This document shows, in pieces, positions 53,496 through 60,945 of a stretch of 60,945 nt of DNA; position 1 is the stretch's first letter; each line of letters opens with the position of its first letter. The translations under genes were made by a program, and so were the position numbers. The stretch is from Clostridia bacterium (GTDB lineage Bacteria; Bacillota; Clostridia; Saccharofermentanales; Saccharofermentanaceae): positions 1 through 60,945 of the forward strand of contig JAKSRG010000015.1 in NCBI GenBank assembly GCA_024403735.1. Direction: 5' to 3'. The notes below the pieces were generated by a model. That model did no database searches. It saw nothing but the letters and a program-made list of their open reading frames with translations, and was not told where the DNA came from.

Positions 53496-54650
53496 TCACT
53501 GCTTATTCGACAAATTGAGTGCAGAAGAAATATAACGATAGATGCTGGCTGTTGTAGTTCCGCAACGTTCCATATCTTCCTTCTGCACAGAAAAGAAAAC
53601 ATTAAATGGAGCAAAATCTTTCTTCACTGCGAACAAGAAAGCGTTAATAATCTCAGTTGTAATAATCTCATATGGAAAATAAAGTTTTCTAGTTCCAATT
53701 GCTGGCAAGAAAATATTCTTAATGGCGTCATCTTTCTGACTGCTCTTGTTATAATCCATTGCAATCCTGTTGAAAACCTTAAGAATGATTTCACGAGAAT
53801 CAGCACCCAACAACTCATCATCTTCATTCTCACCCGGCTTCAAATTGACGGAATTCATAACCATATACAAGTTGATAGGCAAGAACTTCGAATCATTGTT
53901 CCTATTCTCGATTACTACCGGAACGATTGCACCGCACTCAAAAAGTCCATCTGCATCGCGAACAAGTCCTTCTCGTTCAATTGCTTCATCAATCAAACAT
54001 TGAAAATCCTGAAGCGAAACACCATAGGTATCTTTCAGCCAAGGGAGCATGCTTTTCAACACTCCTCCATCACTTGAAGATATAAGGGTTGCAGTCCTAT
54101 CAAAACCAGTTACAAATGCAGTATTAGGTATCATATTTCTAAGAATATCATTTTCATGCATTCTCTCGATGTTGTAACAATATGAACCTTTCATGATTTC
54201 AAAGGATCTTCCACTGTTATATCCGATAGGGATTTCAAACATATCACTACCGGACTTAAGGCGTTCAGTCAACTTGTTAAGTTCAGCCTTCTTACTGACA
54301 CCTTTCTTACTATAAAGAATTACTCTCTGACAGCCAGAATACAAATATAGAAATGGATCAGTGAGAGTTACTTCCTCGAGAAAAACAGGGATGATACTCT
54401 TTTTAAATTTGAGCGCAATATCTAACTCTTTCATAACGTGAATTGATTTCATGGCACTCTTTGAACAGAAAGACACAACAATCTCACACGTTCTAAGAGC
54501 TCCTGTAATTTCATCACAGTAAAACTCACTAGGCTCGATTTCATCAGGACCAAACCAATAGTCAATTCCATTATCTCTAAATGCCTTCAAATACTTATTT
54601 ACAACATCAGTATCTTTAGATGAATAACTCACAAAAACCATGACATTCAC
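53496..54650 (-). CDS. TIR-macro domain fusion protein
   Basis: The 384-residue protein begins with a TIR domain (VFVSYSSKDTDVVNKYLKAF, then a Glu in SIHVMKELDIAL at about residue 74, the probable NADase residue; to about 140). The rest (about 160-375) reads like a macro domain: TAFVTGF, ISSSDGGVLKSMLPWL, ECGAIVPVVI, and FLPAIGTRKLYFPYEIITTEI resembling the phosphate-binding loop region. TIR domains make or break NAD-derived signals and macro domains bind ADP-ribose-type ligands, so the fusion fits an NAD-based defence or regulatory switch. It overlaps the cupin gene by four bases. Confidence 0.72.
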   Translation of the reverse strand: MNVMVFVSYSSKDTDVVNKYLKAFRDNGIDYWFGPDEIEPSEFYCDEITGALRTCEIVVSFCSKSAMKSIHVMKELDIALKFKKSIIPVFLEEVTLTDPFLYLYSGCQRVILYSKKGVSKKAELNKLTERLKSGSDMFEIPIGYNSGRSFEIMKGSYCYNIERMHENDILRNMIPNTAFVTGFDRTATLISSSDGGVLKSMLPWLKDTYGVSLQDFQCLIDEAIEREGLVRDADGLFECGAIVPVVIENRNNDSKFLPINLYMVMNSVNLKPGENEDDELLGADSREIILKVFNRIAMDYNKSSQKDDAIKNIFLPAIGTRKLYFPYEIITTEIINAFLFAVKKDFAPFNVFFSVQKEDMERCGTTTASIYRYISSALNLSNKQ

Positions 54651-55075
54651 TCCTCATAAACGCTATCCCAAGATGCACCCCATGCAAGGATTTTCTCGTC
54701 CATTGGATACAACTCTTTATCATTTCCTCCAGGAACCTTAGAAAAGATTGTTCTTGATCCTGCCATAGCCTTACCTACATAGGGTTCGCCAGTTTCAATT
54801 ACAAACAAATCTCCTTTGCTAAAACAAAGTTCCTTACCTTCTCTAATCAACAAAATTTTGATAGAGCCTTCGAGCACATAGTTATACTCAGTATTGCTAG
54901 TATGAATATGTGGCTTCTCAAACGTGTATTCATCGTACTGCGAAATACCAATCTCATAGCCGTCGTTTTCGATATGATCTAAGTATTCATTCTTCTGAGA
55001 TAACTGGCCACAGAGGTACACACGCACTCCATGCTCCAATGCATTTTCAACATCATTTCCACGTACAATCTTCAT
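54647..55075 (-). CDS. Cupin-domain protein coupled to TIR-macro
   Basis: ATG 55073-55075, with GAGGTG five bases upstream, gives 142 residues. The single cupin fold has metal-ligand motif KPHIHTSNTEYNYVLEG (two His and a Glu) and GDLFVIETGEPYVG. It overlaps the TIR-macro start by four bases, so both are made together. Small cupins can be isomerases, dioxygenases or ligand sensors; pairing with a TIR protein suggests sensing or metabolism of a nucleotide-sugar or ADP-ribose-like molecule, which is inference. Confidence 0.82.
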   Translation of the reverse strand: MKIVRGNDVENALEHGVRVYLCGQLSQKNEYLDHIENDGYEIGISQYDEYTFEKPHIHTSNTEYNYVLEGSIKILLIREGKELCFSKGDLFVIETGEPYVGKAMAGSRTIFSKVPGGNDKELYPMDEKILAWGASWDSVYEE

Positions 55076-55115
55076 AATCACACCTCATTTCTCGCAATAA
55101 TTATCCATCGCGCCA

Positions 55116-56189
55116 TCAGCACTCAACAATTGTTCCACCGCCGACAACTACGTCACCATCGTACAAAACGAGCGCCTGACCCTTAGTTATCGCCCTCTGT
55201 GGCTCATCGAAAACAACCTCCAAAGTGTCCTCGTCTATCTGCGTAACTGTAGCTGGCTGCTCAGCGTGGCGATAGCGAACTTTGGCCTTAATATGCATTG
55301 GCGCTTCAATCTTATCAACTGAGATGAGATTGATATTCTTAGCTCTCAAAGTTGTAGTAAAAAGAGCATCCTCTTTACTTAGAACAACCTGATTTTGCTC
55401 GACATCAATCTTGCACACATAGCGTGGCGAATCGAATGCCAATCCGAGGCCCTTACGCTGGCCGATTGTGTAATGGATAATACCCTTATGTGTTCCAAGT
55501 TTATTACCCTCCAAATCAACAAAATCACCTGCTGGATATTCCTTGCCCGTATATCTGCAAATGAATGACGCGTAATCTCCATCTGGCACAAAGCAGATAT
55601 CCTGGCTATCACCTTTCTTAGCATTGATGAAATTTTGCTCTTCAGCGATTTTACGGATCTCAGGCTTAGAATACTCACCTAGAGGGAACAACGTGTGAGC
55701 GAGTTGCTCCTGAGTAAGTGAATACAAAACATAGCTCTGATCCTTGTTCGCATCCAGTCCTTTCATAAGTATGTAACGGCCTGTTTCCTCATTTTTCGTT
55801 ACACGCGCATAATGACCAGTTACAACATAATCGTACCCGAGTTCGCGCATTCTATGATGGAGCTTGTCGAACTTGAGATGTCTATTACATTCAATGCAAG
55901 GATTAGGTGTCATTCCATTCTCGTAGCAATAAACAAAATTCTCTACAACCTTCTCCTCGAACTTATCCGAGAAGTTGAAAACATGGTGCGACATTCCAAT
56001 TTTGTGCGCCACAATTCTCGCATCTTCAACATCATCAAGCGAACAACATGTGTGCTCCCTAGATAGTCCAATATCCTCATTCGCAAAGAGCTTCATCGTA
56101 ACGCCCATACACTCATATCCCTGCTCGTACATGAGGTAAGCTGCTACGCTCGAATCAACTCCACCACTCATCGCAATAATTGCTTTCAT
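55116..56189 (-). CDS. mnmA: tRNA 2-thiouridylase MnmA
   Basis: The 357-residue enzyme thiolates U34 of tRNA-Lys, -Glu and -Gln. The PP-loop is AMSGGVDSSVAAYLM (about 6-20); the catalytic Cys lie in NPCIECNRHLKF (about 98) and DSQDICFVPDGDY (about 195). Length and motifs are normal. It is upstream of the cupin unit by 40 bases. Confidence 0.97.
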   Translation of the reverse strand: MKAIIAMSGGVDSSVAAYLMYEQGYECMGVTMKLFANEDIGLSREHTCCSLDDVEDARIVAHKIGMSHHVFNFSDKFEEKVVENFVYCYENGMTPNPCIECNRHLKFDKLHHRMRELGYDYVVTGHYARVTKNEETGRYILMKGLDANKDQSYVLYSLTQEQLAHTLFPLGEYSKPEIRKIAEEQNFINAKKGDSQDICFVPDGDYASFICRYTGKEYPAGDFVDLEGNKLGTHKGIIHYTIGQRKGLGLAFDSPRYVCKIDVEQNQVVLSKEDALFTTTLRAKNINLISVDKIEAPMHIKAKVRYRHAEQPATVTQIDEDTLEVVFDEPQRAITKGQALVLYDGDVVVGGGTIVEC

Positions 56190-56223
56190 CTATAACTCCT
56201 TTTGACGCCAAATGCGCCTCTAA

Positions 56224-57261
56224 TCATCTCTTTACATTTCCTTGGTCGACCACAATCTCGTACCCAGCTGCTTTTACTCGCCCACCGAGGCACGCCACAC
56301 ACTGCGCGGACTCTTCGCCTGTGCAGATTTTGTTATCATACAAGTCGTACTTCGCTCGCACGGCTGTAGGCGACAAGTTCGGCATGACTACGTTCGCGCC
56401 TGCCTTTAATCCCAGTTCGCGCCCATCTGCTTTTAGTGTTCCTAACGCCGTTGTGGCAGGGATTAATGCGTACGGGAACATCAATCTTAGTATCGATATT
56501 AATCTTAGTGTAAGTTCCACACTTCCGTTAGGGAACTGCGCGAAAACACTCTTCTCATGGCTAATGAACGGCCCTATTCCAATCATATCAGGACTTAGTG
56601 ACTGCAAAAATCTCAGGTCCTCAAGCAAGCACTCTGTCGTCTGATATGGCGAGCCAACCATAAATCCTGAACCTACCTGATAACCAATTTCTTTCAGATC
56701 CCAAAGACACTTCATTCGATTGTCTAGGCTCATTTTCTCTGGATGAAGCTTACCATAGTGCTCAGCTGAGGCAGTCTCGTGCCTTAACAAATAGCGTCTG
56801 GCACCTGCTTCATAAAGCTTCTCATAAGACTCTCGTGAACGTTCGCCGACAGATAAAGTCACTACGCAGTCAGGATGTGCAGATTTAATTGAAGAGACAA
56901 TGTCGCACAACACTTCGTCGGTAAAATATGGATCCTCACCGCCTTGGAGTACGTAGGTCCTAAAGCCCAGTTCGTAACCTTCGTCGGCGCATTCCAAAAT
57001 CTCAGACTTACTCAATCTATAACGATTGGCGTCCTTGTTATTGCAGTTGATACCGCAATAGTAGCAGCCGTTTTTGCAGTAATTAGTGAACTCGATTAGG
57101 CCTCTCACAAAGACGTCGCGGCCGTAGTTTTTCTGGCGCACGATATCTGCACGAGACCTTAGGATCTCGACGTCGTAATCGCCCTCCAGCAGGAATTTGA
57201 GTTCGCTGTCTGTGAGGTCGCGCGTGTTTTCGAGCTTGTCAACTAATTCACAAATTTCCAT
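56224..57261 (-). CDS. hydE: [FeFe]-hydrogenase maturase HydE (radical SAM)
   Basis: The 345-residue protein has the radical SAM motif C-x3-C-x2-C in FTNYCKNGCYYCGI (about 58-71). It continues with YVLQGGEDPYF, LSVGERSRESYEKLYEAGARRYL and HETASAEHYGKLHP, the HydE pattern. HydE helps build the H-cluster of [FeFe]-hydrogenase. A second cysteine trio near the C-terminus is not obvious. hydF and hydG are not in the window. It is 34 bases upstream of mnmA. A related biotin-synthase-like role is possible but less likely. Confidence 0.88.
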   Translation of the reverse strand: MEICELVDKLENTRDLTDSELKFLLEGDYDVEILRSRADIVRQKNYGRDVFVRGLIEFTNYCKNGCYYCGINCNNKDANRYRLSKSEILECADEGYELGFRTYVLQGGEDPYFTDEVLCDIVSSIKSAHPDCVVTLSVGERSRESYEKLYEAGARRYLLRHETASAEHYGKLHPEKMSLDNRMKCLWDLKEIGYQVGSGFMVGSPYQTTECLLEDLRFLQSLSPDMIGIGPFISHEKSVFAQFPNGSVELTLRLISILRLMFPYALIPATTALGTLKADGRELGLKAGANVVMPNLSPTAVRAKYDLYDNKICTGEESAQCVACLGGRVKAAGYEIVVDQGNVKR

Positions 57262-57283
57262 ACGACAATTCTATCACAAAATG

Positions 57284-57309
57284 AAAAAGCTACCCCACAC
57301 GGAGTAGCT
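57284..57309 (-). terminator. Terminator of the GH5 gene
   Basis: On the minus strand AGCTACTCC pairs with GGGGTAGCT across a four-base loop, followed by five T. Confidence 0.8.
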
Positions 57310-57338
57310 CTTTCCCACATATATTTTGCCCAAAGAGA

Positions 57339-58361
57339 TTATTTCTTAGTCCAAAGTCCGATGAGCTCGTCGCGGATGCTGTCGTAGTGCTCATCTGTGA
57401 TGCCGAAGTCCATCTTCTTGTATGTCCACGCTGCGCAGCCGATGTTGAACTTCTCGAAAACTTCATTAACATCCTGGTACCACTTGAGTGAAGCTTCAAC
57501 TGGAGCCTGGTCGATTACGCCGAACTCGCCGCAGTAAAGCTTTGCGCCGAGCATCTCAGCGCCGTCGATTGCCTGCTGGATTTTCTCCTGGATGAACTCA
57601 GGTCCCATTGTGAGAGCCTTTGAATCGAGGACACCACTTGCCTGGTAACCGATGAGTTTAGACTCGTTGATGAAATACTCCATAGTCATTGGGTACTTAA
57701 CTTCGCGGTCCTGACGGATTTCCTTGATCCAGTGTGCTTTCTGGTGTGTGAAGAGAAGTGGCTCGTAGAAGTGGAATGTGAGAATTGTGTTCTCATCAGC
57801 TGGCTTCTCAAGGAGCTTGATTGAGCTAACGCTGTTCCACATGATGCCGCCGTAAATAATTGTTGTAGTTGGTGAATATACTCGGATTGCCTTAACCGCC
57901 TTGCTGATTAATACGTTCCAAGCCTTAGCATTCTCTACCTCAACGACCTCGTTAAGAAGCTCGTAAGCAACGTTGTCGCATGAGTGGAATGTTTTCGAGA
58001 TAGTCGACCACAAATTGATAAATCTATCCTGAAGATTAGCGTCGTCGAAGAGGCTATTCTGGCCTTCTATACCTGTAGTTGTGAAGCTGTAGCCAGCTGC
58101 CTTGTGAAGATCCAAAATGATGTTAAGTCCATTCTTCTTACACCACTCAACAACCTTCATTACGCGCTCGTAGCCCTGTGGCTTGATGTTTCCAGCCTCG
58201 TCCTCGAGCACCTCGTAATCGATTGGGAGACGCACGTGATCGAGGCCCCAACCTGCAATTGTCTCAATATCTGACTCGTGAATAAACGAATCGTAATGAG
58301 CATCGTCATGAACGCACTGAGAGAGAAAACCACCTAAGTTGATACCACGCTTAAGTTCCAT
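57339..58361 (-). CDS. GH5 family glycosidase (cellulase-like), cytosolic
   Basis: The 340-residue TIM-barrel enzyme shows GWGLDHVRLPIDYEV at the start, LDLHKAAGYSF, acid/base Glu in AYELLNEVVE (about 138) and nucleophile Glu in LYCGEFGVIDQ (about 274), the GH5 pairs. It lacks a signal peptide, so it would act on imported oligosaccharides rather than on cellulose outside. GGAGG lies six bases before the ATG. Confidence 0.93.
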   Translation of the reverse strand: MELKRGINLGGFLSQCVHDDAHYDSFIHESDIETIAGWGLDHVRLPIDYEVLEDEAGNIKPQGYERVMKVVEWCKKNGLNIILDLHKAAGYSFTTTGIEGQNSLFDDANLQDRFINLWSTISKTFHSCDNVAYELLNEVVEVENAKAWNVLISKAVKAIRVYSPTTTIIYGGIMWNSVSSIKLLEKPADENTILTFHFYEPLLFTHQKAHWIKEIRQDREVKYPMTMEYFINESKLIGYQASGVLDSKALTMGPEFIQEKIQQAIDGAEMLGAKLYCGEFGVIDQAPVEASLKWYQDVNEVFEKFNIGCAAWTYKKMDFGITDEHYDSIRDELIGLWTKK

Positions 58362-58699
58362 TTGTTACCTCCAATTAGTAAGTAAAATTTCCTGCTTAAC
58401 CTACATTCTCAAACCTCGCAAAATTGCCGGTTTCTGCGTTTCTGAGATGCTCGCGATTAACGTGCCGCTGCGACCTGCTCGAAAACAAGGATTTCTTTTC
58501 GAAACTTGCGCGAAACGTTTTGCGATAGAGATAAAATACACTATTCAAATACGATTTACAAGGGGGTAAAAAGATTTTTGCAAAATATTTTCTGCGCCGC
58601 AATCACACGGATTTTACCCGACAAAAAGGCCGCCTCTTTCCGAAGCAGCCTATTAGTCGCAATATACACAAAACGCCTGTCACCAGCGCATTTCAGCAA
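58362..58699. other. Intergenic with motif copy and terminator
   Basis: No gene is seen. It holds a dispersed TGTTTTCGA motif (58472-58487, minus) and the terminator at 58623-58651. Confidence 0.55.
58623..58651 (-). terminator. Terminator of the hypothetical gene at 58700
   Basis: AGGCTGCTT pairs (with G-U pairs) with AGGCGGCCT on the minus strand, followed by five T. Confidence 0.65.
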
Positions 58700-59062
58700 T
58701 TACTCATTTGGGTAAACCTTAGCGAGATCACCGTCGATGAAACCACATGTCACAGCCTGATACTTCTTGAGTTCAGCGCTGAATTTGCCCTTCTCGAGGT
58801 ACTCAGCAATCATCTTATAAGTAGTGGACATTACCTCGTCGTAATCAATTTCCTCATTCCAAGTATAAATGTCCTCTTCACTCGTGAAAACCTCGTCATA
58901 TGCCCACTCGTCATCCTCTTCCGAGTAGCTGCCGCAAACCGCGAACTGAATTGACCAATCGCCATCCTCATCGTCGTAAATATTAAAATTAACTGCCGCA
59001 CCCTCAATTGGCAACTTGCCATCAAGAAACGCGTCGAGCCAAGCTTCAAAATCGCTATACAT
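58700..59062 (-). CDS. Small acidic hypothetical protein
   Basis: The 120-residue protein is acidic and aromatic-rich (MYSDFEAWLDAFLDGKLPIEG, DDEDGDWSIQFAVCG, DDEWAYDEVFTSEEDIYTWNEEIDYDEVM) with no signal peptide or membrane segment. AGGAGG precedes the ATG. No family is recognised. Its composition resembles small cytosolic immunity-type proteins, but no toxin is adjacent. Confidence 0.75.
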   Translation of the reverse strand: MYSDFEAWLDAFLDGKLPIEGAAVNFNIYDDEDGDWSIQFAVCGSYSEEDDEWAYDEVFTSEEDIYTWNEEIDYDEVMSTTYKMIAEYLEKGKFSAELKKYQAVTCGFIDGDLAKVYPNE

Positions 59063-59226
59063 ACTACAAATCCTCCTAGCCGAATTTTCTACATCGATTG
59101 TAACACTCTTTACGCGACTTTATCGAAAAATCTCTGCAAATAGAAAAACCGCTACGAGGGCACTGTAGCGGTTCTTCTGTGGTTGTGTTTTGTTTATCGA
59201 ATTAATGAGTTCTCTTAAATAAAACC
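59063..59226. other. Spacer with a strong terminator
   Basis: Contains the terminator at 59144-59173 and no gene. Confidence 0.5.
59144..59173 (-). terminator. Terminator behind the 21-residue peptide gene
   Basis: AACCGCTAC and GTAGCGGTT pair around a nine-base loop; the minus strand continues TTTTTC. Confidence 0.85.
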
Positions 59227-59292
59227 TTAACAAAAAAATGAAGAATTCATAATTCCGATAGTTGATGTAAATTGTTCAGTTTCCTGTCCCAT
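59227..59292 (-). CDS. 21-residue peptide gene
   Basis: ATG 59290-59292 has AGAGGTGG seven bases upstream and encodes MGQETEQFTSTIGIMNSSFF plus a final Cys. A TGTATACT -10 element lies about 55 bases upstream on the same strand, and a strong terminator follows at 59144-59173. Promoter, ribosome binding site, start, stop and terminator are all in place, arguing for a real short gene. The polar N-terminus and hydrophobic C-terminal FFC end would suit a secreted or modified signalling peptide, but no processing gene is adjacent. Confidence 0.55.
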   Translation of the reverse strand: MGQETEQFTSTIGIMNSSFFC

Positions 59293-59547
59293 CGGAACCA
59301 CCTCTTTCTGTTAAGATTTGAAGTATTTCTACTTGGCTATAGTATACAATCTTCTGCCCTTTGAGTTGTTACCAAACTAAAAACAAACTGTATCTATTAA
59401 TTTATGATTTGAACTCAACTTGTTAACAAAAATCGCCTACGGAAATAATGCCTAAAATAGGCTTTGACTTTTGTATATTTCATATATATCTTATTAAACA
59501 TCTTCATAATATAATGTCTTAGCTACTTTAGGAAAGATTTTACTCTC

Positions 59548-59570
59548 TAATTTAGAATTATTCTAAATTA
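59548..59570. promoter_or_regulatory. 23-bp perfect palindrome upstream of pflB
   Basis: Two 11-bp arms (TAATTTAGAAT and its reverse complement) flank a central T at 59559. The site ends three bases before the -35 element, the usual place for an activator or repressor of pflB. Confidence 0.75.
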
Positions 59571-59573
59571 TGC

Positions 59574-59602
59574 TTGTATCTTGCCTAACAAAGTGTTATA
59601 TT
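59574..59602 (+). promoter_or_regulatory. Promoter of pflB
   Basis: TTGTAT (59574-59579), 17-base spacer and TATATT (59597-59602), 58 bases before the ATG. Confidence 0.65.
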
Positions 59603-59659
59603 AGGAGTGCTTAAAACTAAGTATATCAAAGTATATTAATAAGAAAGGATATAAATACT

Positions 59660-60945
59660 ATGAAAGATTTTCAGCAGTGGAATTCATTCGCAGGTCGTCT
59701 CTGGAAAGAAGAAATCAACGTACGTGACTTCATCCAGGCTAACTACACAGAGTATGAAGGCGACGAGTCCTTCCTCGAAGGAACAACAGATGCAACAGAC
59801 AAGCTCTGGAGCAAGGTATCAGAATATTACAAGGAGCAGCGTGCTAAGGGTGGTGTTCTCGATATGGATACAGACATCGTATCTTCTATCACATCACACA
59901 AGCCAGGTTACATCTTCCCAGAAGAAGAGCAGCATGGTCTTGAGCAGATCGTAGGTCTCCAGACAGATAAGCCTTTCAAGAGAGCTTTCATGCCATTCGG
60001 TGGTATTCGTATGGCTGAGCAGTCATGTGAGACATATGGTTATACACCAAACCCAGAACTTCACAAGATTTTTACAGAGTATCATCAGACACACTCTGAT
60101 GCAGTATTCTCAGTTTACACACCAGAAATCAGAGCAGCTCGTAAGGCACACATCCTTACAGGTCTCCCAGATACATATGGTCGTGGACGTATCGTTGGTG
60201 ACTACAGAAGAGTAGCACTTTATGGTATCGATCACCTCATCGCTTGCAAGCAGGATGATCTCGCTAACTGCGGTTGTGGCGTAATGCTCGACCACATCAT
60301 CCGTCAGAGAGAAGAGCTCGCAATGCAGATCAAGGCTCTCAAGGAAATGAAGGTTATGGCTGCTAGCTATGGTTACGACATTTCTCTCCCAGCTCAGAAC
60401 GCTAAGGAAGCTGTACAGTGGCTCTACTTTGGTTACCTCGCTGCTATCAAGACACAGAACGGTGCTGCTATGTCAGTAGGTCGTGTTTCTACATTCCTTG
60501 ATATCTACATCGAGAGAGACCTCAAGGCTGGCATCCTCACAGAGAAGGAAGCACAGGAGCTCGTTGACCACTTCGTAATGAAGCTTCGTATGGTTAAGTT
60601 CGCTCGTATCCCAGCATACAATGAGTTGTTCTCAGGTGACCCAGTATGGGCTACACTCGAAGTTGGTGGTCTTGGTCAGGATGGCCGTTCAATGGTTACA
60701 AAGACAGACTATCGTTTCCTCCACACACTCGAGAACATGGGTCCAGCACCAGAGCCAAACCTCACAGTTCTTTACTCAAAGAGACTTCCTGATACATTCA
60801 GAAAGTACACATCTAAGATTTCTATCGATACATCTTCTGTTCAGTACGAGAATGATGACGAGATGAGACCAGTATGGGGCGACGATTACTCAATCTGCTG
60901 CTGCGTATCTGCTACACAGACAGGTAAGGAAATGCAGTTCTTCGG
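59660..60945 (+). CDS. pflB: Pyruvate formate-lyase, 5' part (cut by the window end)
   Basis: About 428 codons are visible. The glycyl-radical enzyme splits pyruvate into acetyl-CoA and formate. The N-terminus [20 protein letters not shown], the pyruvate-binding [14 protein letters not shown] region and the catalytic Cys pair in [14 protein letters not shown] (just before the window end) match PflB. The Gly-radical loop lies beyond the window. AGAAAGGA precedes the ATG. Codon use is strongly biased (GCT, CTC, ACA), as for a highly expressed gene. pflA is not seen. Confidence 0.96.
   Translation, partial: MKDFQQWNSFAGRLWKEEINVRDFIQANYTEYEGDESFLEGTTDATDKLWSKVSEYYKEQRAKGGVLDMDTDIVSSITSHKPGYIFPEEEQHGLEQIVGLQTDKPFKRAFMPFGGIRMAEQSCETYGYTPNPELHKIFTEYHQTHSDAVFSVYTPEIRAARKAHILTGLPDTYGRGRIVGDYRRVALYGIDHLIACKQDDLANCGCGVMLDHIIRQREELAMQIKALKEMKVMAASYGYDISLPAQNAKEAVQWLYFGYLAAIKTQNGAAMSVGRVSTFLDIYIERDLKAGILTEKEAQELVDHFVMKLRMVKFARIPAYNELFSGDPVWATLEVGGLGQDGRSMVTKTDYRFLHTLENMGPAPEPNLTVLYSKRLPDTFRKYTSKISIDTSSVQYENDDEMRPVWGDDYSICCCVSATQTGKEMQFF

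Larger units (their letters stand above)
22641..58487. repeat. Dispersed 16-bp motif TGTTTTCGA-N4-GTC, 15 exact copies
   Basis: Exact copies on the plus strand: 22667, 25092, 25118, 27241, 44546, 45739, 49042, 52208, 57225 and 57990. On the minus strand (left coordinate): 22641, 31517, 32674, 45011 and 58472. One copy with a single mismatch is at 43353. The N4 gap prefers G or T first and a purine last. Copies lie in genes in different frames and in spacers. I found none in 1-22,640. Confidence 0.85.

Overview
The window looks like a chromosomal segment of a strictly anaerobic, low-to-mid GC member of the Clostridia, most likely a Lachnospiraceae-type gut or rumen bacterium. The basis is the gene set (reverse-order rubrerythrin, HydE-type radical SAM maturase, pyruvate formate-lyase, DUF5688 and DUF6076 proteins, cytosolic GH1 and GH5 enzymes) and strong AGGAGG ribosome binding sites. 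The species cannot be named from sequence alone.

Positions 1-21,070 are accessory DNA stacked at the 3' end of lysS. An intact mobilizable element of about 19.2 kb lies between attachment sites at about 1893-1910 and 21053-21070. From left to right it carries a Tn916-type tyrosine integrase, an excisionase, a MOBP-like relaxase with a second gene nested in another frame, mobC, an origin-like repeat region and a RepA-like ATPase. Its cargo comes next: a DUF6076 gene, then a leftward cluster of lipoprotein, C39-like protease, ABC transporter, small secreted protein, an Agr-type peptide signalling module (AgrD/AgrB/histidine kinase/LytTR regulator), a broken DUF6076 copy, and an HTH + AlbA_2/ATPase pair. 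Two further remnants of the lysS 3' end (1885-1911 and 495-521) show that at least one more, degenerate element sits to the left.

Positions 21,045-34,790 hold resident genes: lysS, greA, guaB, a YtrA-type GntR regulator with its ABC transporter, a Gly/His-rich membrane protein, a complete IS4-family insertion sequence with 23-bp inverted repeats and a 10-bp target duplication, and a thiamine operon (thiM-thiE-HAD-thiD-thiC) under a TPP riboswitch and terminator.

Positions 34,790-46,920 carry metabolic and envelope genes: a hydrolase, Xaa-Pro aminopeptidase, hexapeptide acetyltransferase, lipoproteins, rubrerythrin, thioredoxin, a DJ-1 protein, a GH1 glycosidase, a DUF5688 protein, tRNA-Ser(CGA) and a DUF1295 membrane enzyme. 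Positions 46,950-55,080 form a second accessory-flavoured zone: a TIR-TM-beta-propeller protein, an acyltransferase, a lipoprotein, a frameshifted nuclease-like gene, a 93-bp tandem repeat and a cupin + TIR-macro pair. The window ends with mnmA, hydE, a GH5 glycosidase, a short peptide gene and the 5' part of pflB.

Three observations stand out. First, the Agr module has a cysteine-less AgrD candidate and an agrB interrupted at a run of eight G. Second, the bipartite 16-bp motif TGTTTTCGA-N4-GTC occurs 15 times exactly between 22.6 and 58.5 kb, in both orientations and in both coding and intergenic DNA, but not in the mobile 21 kb. Third, the cupin + TIR-macro pair resembles a compact NAD-linked defence or signalling unit.
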